Part shown: positions 9,301-17,894 of the stretch, piece after piece
Layout: each line of letters starts with the position of its first letter
Position numbering within the stretch: position 1 is the first letter of the stretch
NCBI RefSeq assembly: GCF_007747995.1
Contig: NZ_CP036276.1
Coordinates: forward strand, 7,306,001-7,370,000
DNA length: 64,000 nucleotides
Direction of reading: 5' to 3'
From: Symmachiella dynata
GTDB taxonomy: Bacteria > Planctomycetota > Planctomycetia > Planctomycetales > Planctomycetaceae
The notes under the pieces: generated by a model
What the model was told of the DNA's origin: nothing
Seen by the model: the letters and a program-made list of their open reading frames with translations, nothing else
Database searches by the model: none
Program-made: the position numbers and the translations under genes

Positions 9301-10585
9301 TTCGGTTCTGCTCTCCCCGGACAACCGAATAATTGCTGCGTCAAATCTCGGTGTACAGATATTTGACCGCGCGACACTAAAAGCTCAAGGTTCTTTCGTC
9401 AAGGGCGGTCATGTCTTTAGCATGGCCTATTCACCGGACAGTCGCTGGCTAGCTTCTGGGCACAAAGACGGAGCGATTCATCTCGGAAACGTCTCCCGTG
9501 GAGACTCTCATTTCCGACTGAACGGTCACAATTATGCCGTACGTGCGCTCACTTTTTCGCGTGACGGAGCACGGTTGATTAGTGGCGACGGCGATGGCTA
9601 TCTCGGCTTCTGGGATGTCAAAACGGGGAAATGCTATGGATTGTCTCGAGAATTTTCCGTCGACAATCAACGTATCCGTAAGCTCTCCTTAGGCCCCAGC
9701 GAACAATGGTTGGATGTGACGGCAGGGTACCGCTTGAAACACCGTTGGACGAAACGCGTTCCGCTTCGCCCCAGCGAATGGTCGTATGATCTACGGCAGT
9801 TGGAGAACAACTCGCAGTACCCTAGCCGCGCAGAGCAACAACCAAAACTCCCGGGGCAATTGGCATACGACGGTTTTGAGTACCCAGTTGGCAGCCTAAC
9901 CAATCAGAACGGCGGGCATGGATTTCGACGCGGCTGGACAGCGTTGAGCAATCTGACGAAACCCAGCAATGCCGAAGTTGTTGATCTTGAGATTGAGAAT
10001 CAGGGCGGGCATTTTCATGCGACCGGACATTCCATCTTGATGCAGGGCAAGGACACGCTCTCGAGAGGCCTCGCCCAAAAAATCGACCTCTCACAAACAG
10101 GTGAGTATTACATCTCGCTATTGGCCAAGCGTCTGCCTACAGGAAAACCCGCATCCGCCAGCCAACAGGAATTGGCAATCTTACTGATGAACAAGGAGAA
10201 CATGCAGGTAGTGCAATTCGGTCTGAGTAGCGGTCGAACCATCTTCATGCGACAACTTCAGCAGGGTCAAGCGATCTCGCAGGGCACACCCCCCAAACAA
10301 GATCACGTTGCCGATGACATCGCCTATTTACTACTCATGCACATCCAAGTGACCTCCGATGCCGAAGGCCAAAATCTGGCCCGCTGTCGCGTCGCGGGCA
10401 TTTCCTCTGCACAAACCTTTCCGCGTAGCATTAGCGAGGTCAAGTGGTCCGGCCCGGCTCTTGACATCCGCACCGACATAACTTTTGACCGGTTAGTTAT
10501 CACAAACGGAACCAAAGCCAGTTTTTTGATTGATGAGTTAAAGATCGGTACCACCTACGAAAGCGTGACCGGCGCCTGGCCGTAG
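6365..10585 (+). CDS. Giant membrane-anchored Ser/Thr protein kinase with WD40 repeats
   Basis: 1,406 residues. After a short N-terminal helical region, a Hanks-type kinase domain runs from about 75 to 390: glycine loop GEGGFGEVYVAE near 85, catalytic HRDLKPSN near 199, DFG in VIDFGVAK near 223, and GTPMYMSPEQ activation segment. One transmembrane helix lies near 404-424 (IALLLVTLCAF), then a coiled-coil stretch. WD40-like repeats with strand endings such as VSIWDI, LQYWDV and LGFWDV span about 525-1095. The last 250 residues look like a beta-sandwich carbohydrate-binding or LamG-like region. The kinase faces the cytoplasm and the propeller lies on the far side. It probably partners with the upstream ECF sigma factor. 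All key kinase residues are present. Confidence 0.92.
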   Translation: MSINSKTKHLFDLAVEIPDPQKQALFLEVACADNHAMRTELEELLRHDAAENNPLDAPLAPSILGRFRGLQPGTMIGPYKIREQIGEGGFGEVYVAEQTKPIRRKVALKLIKLGMESKNIVGRFESERQALAMMDHPHVAKVLDAGTAADGRPYFVMELVKGTTITKFCDQHKLSTDERLRLFIDTCHAVQHAHQKGIIHRDLKPSNIMVTTRDETPIVKVIDFGVAKALSQPLTEITVYTAFGQMIGTPMYMSPEQAQLNEVDVDTRSDVYALGVLLYELLTGTTPFNRETLESAGFDEMRRIILEDEPPKPSSRLSTLQMQKVSTISDQRNVDHRKLGRKLQGELDWIVMRALEKDRNRRYESPREFAEDINRYLKGQAVKACPPSVTYRLGKFAKRHRGKLTSIALLLVTLCAFGSWELLQSRQHLQEMGTVMDQLRTALALVEEEKRASDKANQLTQQVATRARQTSYLSQMKLAFQRYGEGRLMEASQILADQMPTTDEPDLRHVEWNYLNSKLNERFRVIGTHSAGVQDLAIFPDGKRVASAGMDGVVSIWDIRSATRLKHFKLHHRPIHAVAISPDGRWIAYGEEDYPYDSHVVLIDAMTGDKVARLNKFPYTIRSLDFSGDGKYLVSASAGAKEVVVWEFENGFQGKSFRLAPVTYGSIFVDFIGAGYTLMVPNPETKSIGLWNVSLQSSIDNVNNPSRKAPLAFAYNASQQFAAYLIGPAGKRGRVDLVDAVSGTRLNMFDCNGRERLAFSDDGSTILIGSYNGWIESSDIVTADSSDHREVTFQGKPKIRAVNGAVTAICTLNSEMALVSGTDGAIVLYRFGQLEPEQRYAPEEIRVTNTATSNDSKFFAWLGTDDRVRLTDYESGKLLATSEKLPHFARTLVFSPCGSLLAAQCDNKHLQYWDVSQGDFQSLGSRNFGHSSGMDSAWGHVAIDQQHVIGFGEELDNLYFLNTQENARFEKQLPNAFASSVLLSPDNRIIAASNLGVQIFDRATLKAQGSFVKGGHVFSMAYSPDSRWLASGHKDGAIHLGNVSRGDSHFRLNGHNYAVRALTFSRDGARLISGDGDGYLGFWDVKTGKCYGLSREFSVDNQRIRKLSLGPSEQWLDVTAGYRLKHRWTKRVPLRPSEWSYDLRQLENNSQYPSRAEQQPKLPGQLAYDGFEYPVGSLTNQNGGHGFRRGWTALSNLTKPSNAEVVDLEIENQGGHFHATGHSILMQGKDTLSRGLAQKIDLSQTGEYYISLLAKRLPTGKPASASQQELAILLMNKENMQVVQFGLSSGRTIFMRQLQQGQAISQGTPPKQDHVADDIAYLLLMHIQVTSDAEGQNLARCRVAGISSAQTFPRSISEVKWSGPALDIRTDITFDRLVITNGTKASFLIDELKIGTTYESVTGAWP

Positions 10586-11176
10586 ACTCATAGCAATTCG
10601 ATTGGCAAGCCGTTGGACATAACACAAACATCATTTTTCCTGAGTATTGTTCGTATTAAATTCAGTCATCTCAACATACCAATCAAACAGGTACCACATT
10701 TACAGATGCCCGAATACTCCTGGCGAATCATTCTTTAAGTGGGGCCAAGTCGAGCACGCGAACCGTTTCGTCTTCGAGTACCGGCACAATCATAGCTGGG
10801 GCTTTGCGAGCCCCACTATTAAAAATATTACGAGTACTTTTGACATCAACGAGATGATACCGCAGCCCGGGGCAGTCGAAGGGGCGCGGCGGGGCGAGTC
10901 ATGGTGGAAGAGATCGGACAGGGGACGTGAGCGACTCGGTTTTGCCAGCGGTGCGCTCCTGCCCAATAGTTTTTGAAATCTTCCCTCACTTTTCATCGTC
11001 TAACCGCCGATGAATTTGATCGCTCCTCACATAAACCTGGCCGGTTTTATTCTCCGGAGATGTCGCCTAAGCAGCGGCCGCTGATGCCGCACGTCGAGGT
11101 CATCGAATGTCCTATTCTCGGCGAGCACATTGGCCGCAGGACAGACGAAAAACCGAATAACGAAAGGGACGATACG
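10586..11176. other. Intergenic region, no supported gene
   Basis: 591 bases between the WD40 kinase and the HARE-HTH gene. Short open frames exist on both strands, but none has a ribosome site plus protein-like composition. It probably contains the terminator of the kinase gene and the promoter of the following small gene, but I see no clear stem with a T-tract. Confidence 0.4.
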
Positions 11177-11467
11177 ATGGCCACACAGCAAACGACATCG
11201 AAGAAAGTGACCCCCGAAAAGGCCACCGCCCCAAGACCCAGCGTCATCAACGCCGCTGCCAAAGTGCTCAGCGGATCTAAGGAACCACTAACTGCCAAAC
11301 AGATGATAGAGCAAATGGCGGCCGAAAAATTATGGAACAGCCTCAGCGGCAAGACGCCGGACGCGACTCTCTATGCGGAAATTCTTCAGGAAATCCAAAG
11401 CAAAGGCAATGACTCACGGTTCGTGAAGGTCGACCGGGACCACTTTGGGACCAATCAATCACACTGA
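11177..11467 (+). CDS. Small HARE-HTH domain protein
   Basis: 96 residues starting at the ATG at 11177, chosen because AAAGGG lies about 10 bases upstream; the frame is open further upstream, but that part is not protein-like. A basic, threonine-rich N-terminus (about 25 residues) is followed by a winged-helix HARE-HTH domain: SVINAAAKVLSGSKEPLT, then AKQMIEQMAAEKLW, then LYAEILQEIQSKG and a final RFVKVDRDHFG. HARE-HTH domains bind DNA or recognise DNA-associated marks; in planctomycetes very similar short stand-alone proteins are common and their role is unknown. It is isolated, with large gaps on both sides. Confidence 0.75.
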   Translation: MATQQTTSKKVTPEKATAPRPSVINAAAKVLSGSKEPLTAKQMIEQMAAEKLWNSLSGKTPDATLYAEILQEIQSKGNDSRFVKVDRDHFGTNQSH

Positions 11468-11892
11468 CCCTGGTAGAAGCCGGTTGTGCCCTTGCCAACG
11501 ACCTAAAATGAAATGCACAGAACGGCTACGATGCACCAACCGTTTGCCCGAATGTTTCGCCAGCATACTATTGCGGAAATCACGGGAATCCCAACTTCTG
11601 ACCATGTCCTGAATCGATAACGAAACTCGCTCAAATCACCATCCGGCAAAATGTATTTGGCTTTGACGGTGAGAACAAGATTGTCTTGAATGCCGCCGAC
11701 ACCACCGGCCATATTTTCGTTTACCGCGCCCGCGTTCTCTGACCGGCCCGCCGTCGGTTCAACCTCCCCCTCGTCACCGAGAAGCTTTGACCGTCGGTAG
11801 GTCAACTCGCCTGATTTGTGGTACGGTACAGGCAATACAAGAGGCGCAAGTTGCCGCCTCCGCCAATCTGCAGCATGAGCGAGTGAACTGCG
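11468..11892. other. Intergenic region with a doubtful minus-strand ORF
   Basis: 425 bases. A minus-strand frame of 110 codons (11835 to 11503) ends in a hydrophobic stretch (GIPVISAIVCW, CIVAVLCISF). It could be a small membrane protein or a remnant, but it has no family resemblance and no good ribosome site, so I do not call it. The 3' part must hold the promoter of the kelch-protein gene. Confidence 0.3.
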
Positions 11893-13074
11893 ATGAATCG
11901 ATGTGGAATCTTCTTATTGGTACTGTTGGCAACACAATTGAGCGTGAAGATCTTAGCGGCCGAGGAAAAGGTTGAGCCTGCACCGCCCAAAAAAGGTGTG
12001 CAGCCGGCGCCGCCACTGTCGGCCGATCCACCGGATGCCTATTCCCAATTGCCGACATTCGGAACCATTAAATGGGAAACCACAAAGCTGCCTTGGGTTG
12101 AAGAAGGTCCTTACGCCGGCATCAGCGGCGTGGCGATGGACGTCCACAACGGAAAAATTGTCGTTGCCGGAGGTTTCATTCCTGGTGGAGATGAAACGGA
12201 CGATCGGACCAGCCGCAAGACCTCGCGCTGGTGTTGGGTCTACGATCCGGCAACTGACAAATGGAGCCAATTGGCTGACGCGCCCGATCGTCGCGAATAC
12301 GGGCGCGGACTATGTGCCGGCGACAACTTCTACGTCTTCGGCGGCGGCAAGCAATATCAAAAGCAAGACCCTCCGTACCGTCCACACGGAGAATGCTTTG
12401 CATTGGACCTCCTCCAACAGCCTCCAGTCTGGCGTCCACACAGCCAACTGAATGTTCCCCGGACGCACATGGCAGTCGGACGTGTCGGCAACTACCTCGT
12501 TGTCGCTGGTGGCAATGAATATGTGTGGGCGGAGAAGGGTTATAGCCAAAACACAATTCGAAACACGACGGAGGTCTTCGATCTGAGCCAACCCAAATTA
12601 GGCTGGAGAACACGCTCCCCGATTCCGGCAGTCGGGCGCGGCTGGTCGGCCGCAGCGGCATCTCAAGATCACCTTTATGTTTTGGGCGGAGTCACTTGGA
12701 ACGAATCGGGAAAGACGGTCGGTCTGCGCGAGACGTGGCGCTACAGTCCGCAGCAAGACGTCTGGGAAAAACGAACACCTCCACCAGTCGCTATCTCCGG
12801 ATGGGCCGGCGCGCTCTATCAGCAGCGATATGCCGTGATTGTCGGTGGGGTCATGCGTGATAAAGAGAAACCCGAGCGGAAAAGCGTTTGGTCCGATCTA
12901 GCTTGGGTCTACGACGTGCAAGACGACCAGTGGCAACAATTAAAAGGTGCACTCCCGCCCGGCGCCGTGTTCAACGACTCAGCCGTGGTGATCATCGGCG
13001 ACACCCTGTATGTCCTTGGTGGCGAGGGGCCAAAAGGGAGTCACTACAACTACTTCCTCAAAGGCCGCCTTTAA
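11893..13074 (+). CDS. Secreted kelch-repeat beta-propeller protein
   Basis: 393 residues. The N-terminus is a signal peptide (MNRCGIFLLVLLATQL, probable cut after LAA), followed by a proline-rich linker. Kelch units are recognisable by the double glycine and spaced W/Y: KIVVAGGFIPGG, DNFYVFGGGKQ, NYLVVAGGNEY, DHLYVLGGVTW, YAVIVGGVM and DTLYVLGGEG, each followed by a strand such as YDPATDKWSQL. This gives about six blades. N-acetylneuraminate epimerases share this fold, but specificity cannot be assigned. It lies 51 bp upstream of an esterase gene on the same strand, so the two are probably co-transcribed and act on the same extracellular substrate. Confidence 0.85.
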   Translation: MNRCGIFLLVLLATQLSVKILAAEEKVEPAPPKKGVQPAPPLSADPPDAYSQLPTFGTIKWETTKLPWVEEGPYAGISGVAMDVHNGKIVVAGGFIPGGDETDDRTSRKTSRWCWVYDPATDKWSQLADAPDRREYGRGLCAGDNFYVFGGGKQYQKQDPPYRPHGECFALDLLQQPPVWRPHSQLNVPRTHMAVGRVGNYLVVAGGNEYVWAEKGYSQNTIRNTTEVFDLSQPKLGWRTRSPIPAVGRGWSAAAASQDHLYVLGGVTWNESGKTVGLRETWRYSPQQDVWEKRTPPPVAISGWAGALYQQRYAVIVGGVMRDKEKPERKSVWSDLAWVYDVQDDQWQQLKGALPPGAVFNDSAVVIIGDTLYVLGGEGPKGSHYNYFLKGRL

Positions 13075-13125
13075 TCCGATCCGGCAAAGACGATTCAATC
13101 CAATCATGCTTCCGAGGAGGCGTCG

Positions 13126-14046
13126 ATGAAAAAACGATGTGCGTTCGCACTGTGGACAATGTGTGGAATGCTAGTGGCAGCAGTTGCAGTGGAAGCGGGT
13201 GATGGGCAAGCCGAGGCAAAATTCACCGTGCAGAAGGGGCTTGTCTTTGCAGGCGAGGATCAGAAACTCACGCTCGATTTGTACCGACCGCAAAATCCAT
13301 CCGGCCCGCTCCCCTGCGTGATCGTCATTCAAGGAGGAGGCTTTAGGGCCCAAGACGGCCAGCGGTTTCGCCCCTATGCCGAGCGGCTGGCGAAAAACGG
13401 ATTCGCGGCGGCGCTCATTTCCTACCGCGGCCGGCCCGATCATGAATATCTCGACACCCTGGCCGACGTTCGCTCCGCGGTCCGTTTTATCCGCACACAC
13501 AGCGAAGAATACGGTCTCGACCCCGACCACATCGGCGCAATGGGGCGTTCCGCCGGCGCAACGCTGGCCGTATTGTTGGCGGTCGGTGACGACGTCGAGG
13601 GCCTGAAACTACCGGATGGAGTTGCGAAGGAGTCGAGCCGCATCCAGGCGGCGGCGGGCATTGCTGGAGTCTACGATTTCGTCGCCCGTTTCACCGACGA
13701 GGACCAGTTGGCGCTGCAGCCCAATGCGGAAAAGAAACGCCGCACCAACGGCCAGTGGATTGGAGCGGCATTCTCGCCGACCGATGCACATTGGCTTCAG
13801 GCGTCGGCGATCAACCACGTCAACCCGGCTGATCCGCCGGTGTTACTGCTGCACAGCCGAAACGATCGGACGGTCCCTTGGCTGCAGTCACGAGACATGC
13901 ACGCGCGCCTGAAACAGGCGGGGATCGCAGCGGAAATCGAAATCAGCAATGACGGCGGTCACCGCGGCCCGGCAACGGCGGAGAAACGGATCATTGCCTT
14001 TTTCAAAAAGACTCTCACAAAAAAAGCCGCTGCACCAGCACGCTGA
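13126..14046 (+). CDS. Secreted alpha/beta hydrolase (esterase/lipase, BD-FAE-like)
   Basis: 306 residues, with a strong GAGGAGG ribosome site before the ATG. Signal peptide with a likely cut after VEA. The motif IQGGGF takes the oxyanion-hole place of HGGG. The nucleophile elbow is MGRSAGAT (G-x-S-x-G), the acid is in LLHSRNDRTVP and the histidine in NDGGHRGP. This matches the alpha/beta hydrolase group of carbohydrate esterases and steryl/xylan esterases. It is probably in an operon with the kelch protein, which suggests a joint role in deacylating an imported or surface glycan; the substrate is an inference only. Confidence 0.82.
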   Translation: MKKRCAFALWTMCGMLVAAVAVEAGDGQAEAKFTVQKGLVFAGEDQKLTLDLYRPQNPSGPLPCVIVIQGGGFRAQDGQRFRPYAERLAKNGFAAALISYRGRPDHEYLDTLADVRSAVRFIRTHSEEYGLDPDHIGAMGRSAGATLAVLLAVGDDVEGLKLPDGVAKESSRIQAAAGIAGVYDFVARFTDEDQLALQPNAEKKRRTNGQWIGAAFSPTDAHWLQASAINHVNPADPPVLLLHSRNDRTVPWLQSRDMHARLKQAGIAAEIEISNDGGHRGPATAEKRIIAFFKKTLTKKAAAPAR

Positions 14047-14384
14047 CACAGTCGTCCTTGATCAAATCATCTGTTGCGATCCCTTCGAGGGGGGCTGATT
14101 GAGTTGTGCGCGCATCGCCCAAACAACTTACGAATTGAAATCGGATTTGCCGTTGGTTACGATCTTTGTAAGACATTTCCGCGACTCATTATCTACTACG
14201 TGTTCTATAATAGCTCGAGCGACGGATCGCCGTTTGGGGTTGCAGCCACAATCCAATTGTGCCAGAGACGTTAATTTCTGAATTCGCTTGATTGCGACTA
14301 CCGATTCATGGTCTGCCATGAACGTCGCCGCGTGGCATCAAATCATTGTCACCCAAGAATTCGTGGAGCTCTGCGTTTGCCAAC
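14047..14384. other. Intergenic region, nothing recognised
   Basis: 338 bases between the esterase and the zinc-ribbon kinase. No hairpin with T-tract and no coding frame that I can support. It must hold the kinase promoter. Confidence 0.35.
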
Positions 14385-15857
14385 ATGATCGTCCGTTGTC
14401 CTCATTGTCGTAATTCGGTTGACGTTGACGCTGAGGCTTCATTGAAAGAGTTGGTATGTCCCGATTGTGGGAGCACGTTCAATCTCATTTCTACCGACAC
14501 AGTTCCGTTCGAGGGGAGTCAACCGACTTTTGTTGGTCGCTTTCGCTTGATTTGCGAGATCGGAGTCGGAGCCTCTGGCGTCGTTTGGAAAGCTTACGAC
14601 GAAGAACTCGATCGCACGGTCGCTATCAAAATCCCCAGAAGAGAACAACATAGTCCCGAAGAAGCTGATGTGTTTGTTCGCGAAGCGCGCGCCGCGGCAC
14701 AACTCAATCATCCGAACATTGTTAGTGTGCATGAAGTTGGCCAAGACGAAGGACGGATTTACATCGTCAGCGACTTTATTGAAGGGTTGAATGCCGCGGA
14801 ATGGCTGACCGTCAAGTCACCAAGCATTCAAGAAGCGGCCACACTCTGCGCAATGATCGCCGACGGACTGCAGCATGCCCATTTGCGCAATATCGTGCAC
14901 CGTGATCTCAAACCGTCCAATATTATGATCGATGCGGACGGCAATCCGTATGTGATGGACTTTGGATTAGCGAAACGGGAATCGCAGGATGTCACGATGA
15001 CAATGGACGGCCAAATTCTGGGTACAGCAGCTTATATTCCTCCGGAGCAAGCTCTTGGACAATCGCATCAGGCAGACAGCCGCTCCGACGTTTATTCCCT
15101 AGGGGTCATGTTGTTTGAATTTTTGACCGGTGAGCGCCCCTTTCGGGGCAACACCCGCATGTTGATCTTACAGGCAATCCATACGCCACCTCCCCGTCCA
15201 CGCGAGTTTGTTCACAATATCCCGCGGGATTTAGAAACGATCTGCCTCAAGGCCATCTCCAAGGAACCCTCTCACCGCTACCAGTCAGCGCAGGAGTTCG
15301 CAGATGATTTGCGACGTTTCTTGAATCAAGAGCCGGTTAAGGCGCGCCCGTTGGGGCAATTGTCGAAGCTGCTCCTCTGGACCCGCCAACTAAAACGCAT
15401 TCATGATGCCGGCACATTTATGATGTTCCTGGGGGCCGGATTCGCTGCGATGGAAGTACTTGGAATTATCACACTAGCGATTCGGCGGTTCTTTCACATC
15501 GAGCATTTCTGGGTATTCCCCTATGTACCCGAACAAGCCTGGAAAGTGTTCGGCTGGTTTTTCCTTTTCATTATCTTGGGCATCACCATGGTGGCTATTG
15601 GCAAAAAAACCATTCAATTGCGCATTCCCGCAATCTGGACGGGACTTGTTGTTTCCTGGGGTTTGGCGACGTTCAATTTCGCAGTGTGGGGCGGCTTCGT
15701 TGATTTCACCCTGGGTGGCATGATGGAAGACAAAGTGTCGCGAGCATTGTTTTTTCTTCCAATGTTTGTGCTGTGCTCCGCACTTTTCCTGCTCTACGTT
15801 TCGGCCGTCACAGCACTTCGCTCGAACCGAGAAACGATCCGACTCCAGAGCCGGTAA
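14385..15857 (+). CDS. Ser/Thr protein kinase with N-terminal zinc ribbon and C-terminal membrane segments
   Basis: 490 residues from the ATG at 14385; a TTG 13 codons upstream is less likely because the zinc-ribbon text begins right at this ATG. Residues 5-28 hold two CxxC pairs (CPHC, CPDC). The kinase domain runs from about 55 to 320: glycine loop GVGASGVVWKAY, lysine in TVAIKIP, catalytic HRDLKPSN, DFG in MDFGLAK, and GTAAYIPPEQ. The C-terminal 150 residues contain four or five hydrophobic helices (for example FFLFIILGITMVAIG and LFFLPMFVLCSALFLLYV), so the kinase is tethered to the inner membrane. All catalytic residues are present. It is convergent with the nicO-like gene downstream. 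Confidence 0.9.
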   Translation: MIVRCPHCRNSVDVDAEASLKELVCPDCGSTFNLISTDTVPFEGSQPTFVGRFRLICEIGVGASGVVWKAYDEELDRTVAIKIPRREQHSPEEADVFVREARAAAQLNHPNIVSVHEVGQDEGRIYIVSDFIEGLNAAEWLTVKSPSIQEAATLCAMIADGLQHAHLRNIVHRDLKPSNIMIDADGNPYVMDFGLAKRESQDVTMTMDGQILGTAAYIPPEQALGQSHQADSRSDVYSLGVMLFEFLTGERPFRGNTRMLILQAIHTPPPRPREFVHNIPRDLETICLKAISKEPSHRYQSAQEFADDLRRFLNQEPVKARPLGQLSKLLLWTRQLKRIHDAGTFMMFLGAGFAAMEVLGIITLAIRRFFHIEHFWVFPYVPEQAWKVFGWFFLFIILGITMVAIGKKTIQLRIPAIWTGLVVSWGLATFNFAVWGGFVDFTLGGMMEDKVSRALFFLPMFVLCSALFLLYVSAVTALRSNRETIRLQSR

Positions 15858-15991
15858 CCAAACGCCACATTGCGGCTCAGACTGGGAACCGCGAAGTCCA
15901 AGCAATACAGAAAGGGCATGCGCCAGCAGTTCGTTAAGGAACATCGACCATTTCGCGGATGCGTTTTTAAGTCGCTGGGAAATGGCTGCGG

Positions 15992-16756
15992 TTACGTGCT
16001 GGAGACCACGAGGCGGACCGTATAAAAGGCTCCCATCCCGAGAATCAAGAATGCCCGCACGTGTGCCCACGGAATGCGAGATGCTCCGGAGACGCGGTTG
16101 CCAAGGCGGTCGCCGAACAGTTGCAGCACTAGCCCCACGAGCGTCAGCGATGATGCAATGCCAGCGGCAAACAATGCGATGATCAGGTAAGCTGCCACCG
16201 GCGAGCCTGTGGATAAGCCGGTAAAATAAGCCGCAAGTGCCGAGGGACAGGGGAGTAAACCAACCGCCATGCCTAAAAGAGCGGTTGTCTTGTAGCTCGT
16301 TCGCGGTGCCGCCGGCTCCAACGCTTTGGGGGAGTCCGATCCCAACTGGACCAGACTCGATTCGGAATCGCAGTCATGATGATGCTCGTCGGAATGATGG
16401 TGATGCCCACAGCATCGAACCTGCTTACCGCGATACGCCTGCCAGACAAGATAGCAACCGACAGCAACAACCAGCAGCGCGCTGATCCACGGCAGAATCG
16501 TTGAGATCTGATCCTCATGATGATGATCCCCAGTCACCACATGATGAGCAAGATGCACGGCAAATGCGATCGCAAATAGCGACATCGAATGCGAAAACGC
16601 TGTGGAAATCCCCATAACAAATGGATGCCAGGGACTGCGGCGTCCCCCCAGCAGGTACACAAACATCGCGGTTTTTCCATGGCCCGGTTCCAGTGCGTGA
16701 AACGCCCCCAACAGGAAGGCCAGCCCAAGAGTTACGTCATGCGCATGATTGTGCAT
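15992..16756 (-). CDS. NicO/RcnA-type nickel/cobalt transporter
   Basis: 254 residues, about six transmembrane helices. The family signatures are visible: GAFHALEPGHGKT in the first helix pair and GLLPCPSAL in the second half. A histidine-rich cytoplasmic loop (GHHHHSDEHHHD) lies near residues 116-128, as in RcnA/NicO exporters and importers, where it binds Ni2+ or Co2+. The protein sits in the inner membrane; direction of transport cannot be told from sequence. A near-palindrome lies 127 bp upstream of its start, and a Fur-family regulator gene lies on the same strand further upstream, so metal-dependent control is likely. Confidence 0.85.
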   Translation of the reverse strand: MHNHAHDVTLGLAFLLGAFHALEPGHGKTAMFVYLLGGRRSPWHPFVMGISTAFSHSMSLFAIAFAVHLAHHVVTGDHHHEDQISTILPWISALLVVAVGCYLVWQAYRGKQVRCCGHHHHSDEHHHDCDSESSLVQLGSDSPKALEPAAPRTSYKTTALLGMAVGLLPCPSALAAYFTGLSTGSPVAAYLIIALFAAGIASSLTLVGLVLQLFGDRLGNRVSGASRIPWAHVRAFLILGMGAFYTVRLVVSST

Positions 16757-16882
16757 TGAGGTATAGCCTTAGATACTGCGTCGTGACGAGTCCGGCGAGA
16801 TTAAGAGGTGAACCGAGTGCATGCCGACAACACCTTGTCAAACCAGACACATGCACTTTGCAGGGCGTTGCCATACTAAATA

Positions 16883-16902
16883 CGCGACAAAATTGTCTCG
16901 CG
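16883..16902. promoter_or_regulatory. Near-palindrome upstream of the NicO gene, possible operator
   Basis: CGCGACAAAATTGTCTCGCG: the inner GACAA/TTGTC arms are perfect, and outer CGCG ends match with one base of offset. It lies 127 bp before the transporter start in a region without genes. It is AT-rich at the centre, like Fur-family boxes, but matches no consensus I know. Confidence 0.35.
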
Positions 16903-17113
16903 CTGAACAAATTCCGGCAATTCTCTTCAATTCGGCAGAAATCCGCAGTAATGGATATTGCACACTGACTGCAATAGCACAACACGTGCCTGTGAGCTGG
17001 CGGAGTCTCCGTTTGGATCACGCGGAGGGACTGGCCACTACACGATTGAAACAACAACCCAAATCGATCGCAAACAACACCAGCCGCTTTGCGTTCGACG
17101 CACGGTGACCGTT

Positions 17114-17257
17114 TCATCCCCAGCGTTTGTGCGACTTCTTTGTGAACCATGCAGCAGCACGGAAAACTTTGCGAAGTCGAGGAGGAACTTCGAGTTGTGC
17201 GATCACTTCTTTAGTGCGATCGAGACTGGGGTCAAGTTCCACTTCTCGAACCGGCAC
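17114..17257 (-). CDS. Doubtful small ORF downstream of fur
   Basis: 47 codons from a GTG. The translation (VREVELDPSLDRTKEVIAQ, then PPRLRKVFRAAAWF and a basic end KKSHKRWG) has strong protein character. The frame stays open upstream through a hydrophobic stretch (VFSALAFLICAN) but shows no ATG/GTG/TTG there. A GAAGGAGG ribosome-like site lies just after the fur stop codon but points into a different frame. This could be the end of a frameshifted small membrane protein gene co-transcribed with fur, or chance. The region 16757-17319 holds no other supported gene. Confidence 0.28.
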   Translation of the reverse strand: MPVREVELDPSLDRTKEVIAQLEVPPRLRKVFRAAAWFTKKSHKRWG

Positions 17258-17319
17258 ATTTGCACAAATGAGAAACGCTAAGGCTGAGAAAACGCTGAGG
17301 CAAGGCCTCCTTCGCTGCC

Positions 17320-17778
17320 TTAGATCGCTGCCGTGTCGCAGTTTTTGCAGTGTCCCTTGATCAAAATCTCAGTGATGCGACCAACGCCTTTCGCGCGTCG
17401 CTGAGAACTGGCCGTGAAGGTCATATCGCCTAGGCACCGAACGTCGCCGCATTCGACACACACAAAGTGCGGATGTTTATCACCATCAGGATTATTGGGA
17501 TCCAAGATTTCAAATCGCCAGACATGATCGCCCAGTTCCGTCCGCATGATAAGATCTGCGTCGGTTAAATCGGTCAGATTGCGAAAGACTGTCGCTTTGT
17601 CAAAACCAAGCGGGACTAGCTTTTCCGCCAGATCAGCATGAGTCAATGGCGAGGTCGCACTCCGCAACTCTTGCAGGACTGCGATCCGGGCTGGAGTAGC
17701 GCGCACCGCCCGGTCCCGGAGCAATTGACGGATTTCCTCAACTTCATTCGCGTCAACACGGCGTGTCTGTCCGTCCAT
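17320..17778 (-). CDS. Fur-family metal-responsive transcriptional regulator
   Basis: 152 residues. An N-terminal winged helix (VRATPARIAVLQELRSA, HADLAEKL, DKATVFRNLTDLTDADLI) is followed by a dimerisation domain with HPHFVCVECGDV and a second CxxC (HCKNC) close to the C-terminus. The two CxxC pairs form the structural zinc site of Fur/Zur/PerR-type proteins. A histidine in the HPHF motif and an acidic stretch (DPNNPDGDKHPH) provide regulatory metal ligands. Which metal it senses (Fe, Zn, Ni, Mn) cannot be read; the NicO gene downstream on the same strand is a candidate target. Start ATG at 17778 has AAGG upstream. Confidence 0.88.
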   Translation of the reverse strand: MDGQTRRVDANEVEEIRQLLRDRAVRATPARIAVLQELRSATSPLTHADLAEKLVPLGFDKATVFRNLTDLTDADLIMRTELGDHVWRFEILDPNNPDGDKHPHFVCVECGDVRCLGDMTFTASSQRRAKGVGRITEILIKGHCKNCDTAAI

Positions 17779-17865
17779 CGGAAACCTTATTCAGTAGAGG
17801 TGGCCATTTGAGCTTTTTGAATTAGCCTGCACTACCGTGATTTTATCAGAACGAATTCCAACCGT

Positions 17866-17894
17866 CCATATCTGCATGTGAATTGCAGATATGG
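17866..17894. promoter_or_regulatory. Perfect 11-bp inverted repeat in the fur upstream region
   Basis: CCATATCTGCA and TGCAGATATGG are exact reverse complements separated by 7 bases. The element lies 88 bp upstream of the fur start and about 190 bp past the end of gltS. No T-run follows on either strand, which argues against a terminator; an autoregulatory operator or a structured leader is more likely. The rest of the 307-bp gap (17779-18085) shows nothing else. Confidence 0.5.

Noticed and set aside
10647-10976. 109-codon plus-strand ORF after the WD40 kinase
   Set aside because: No ribosome site, mixed composition and no recognisable motif; treated as a chance frame.
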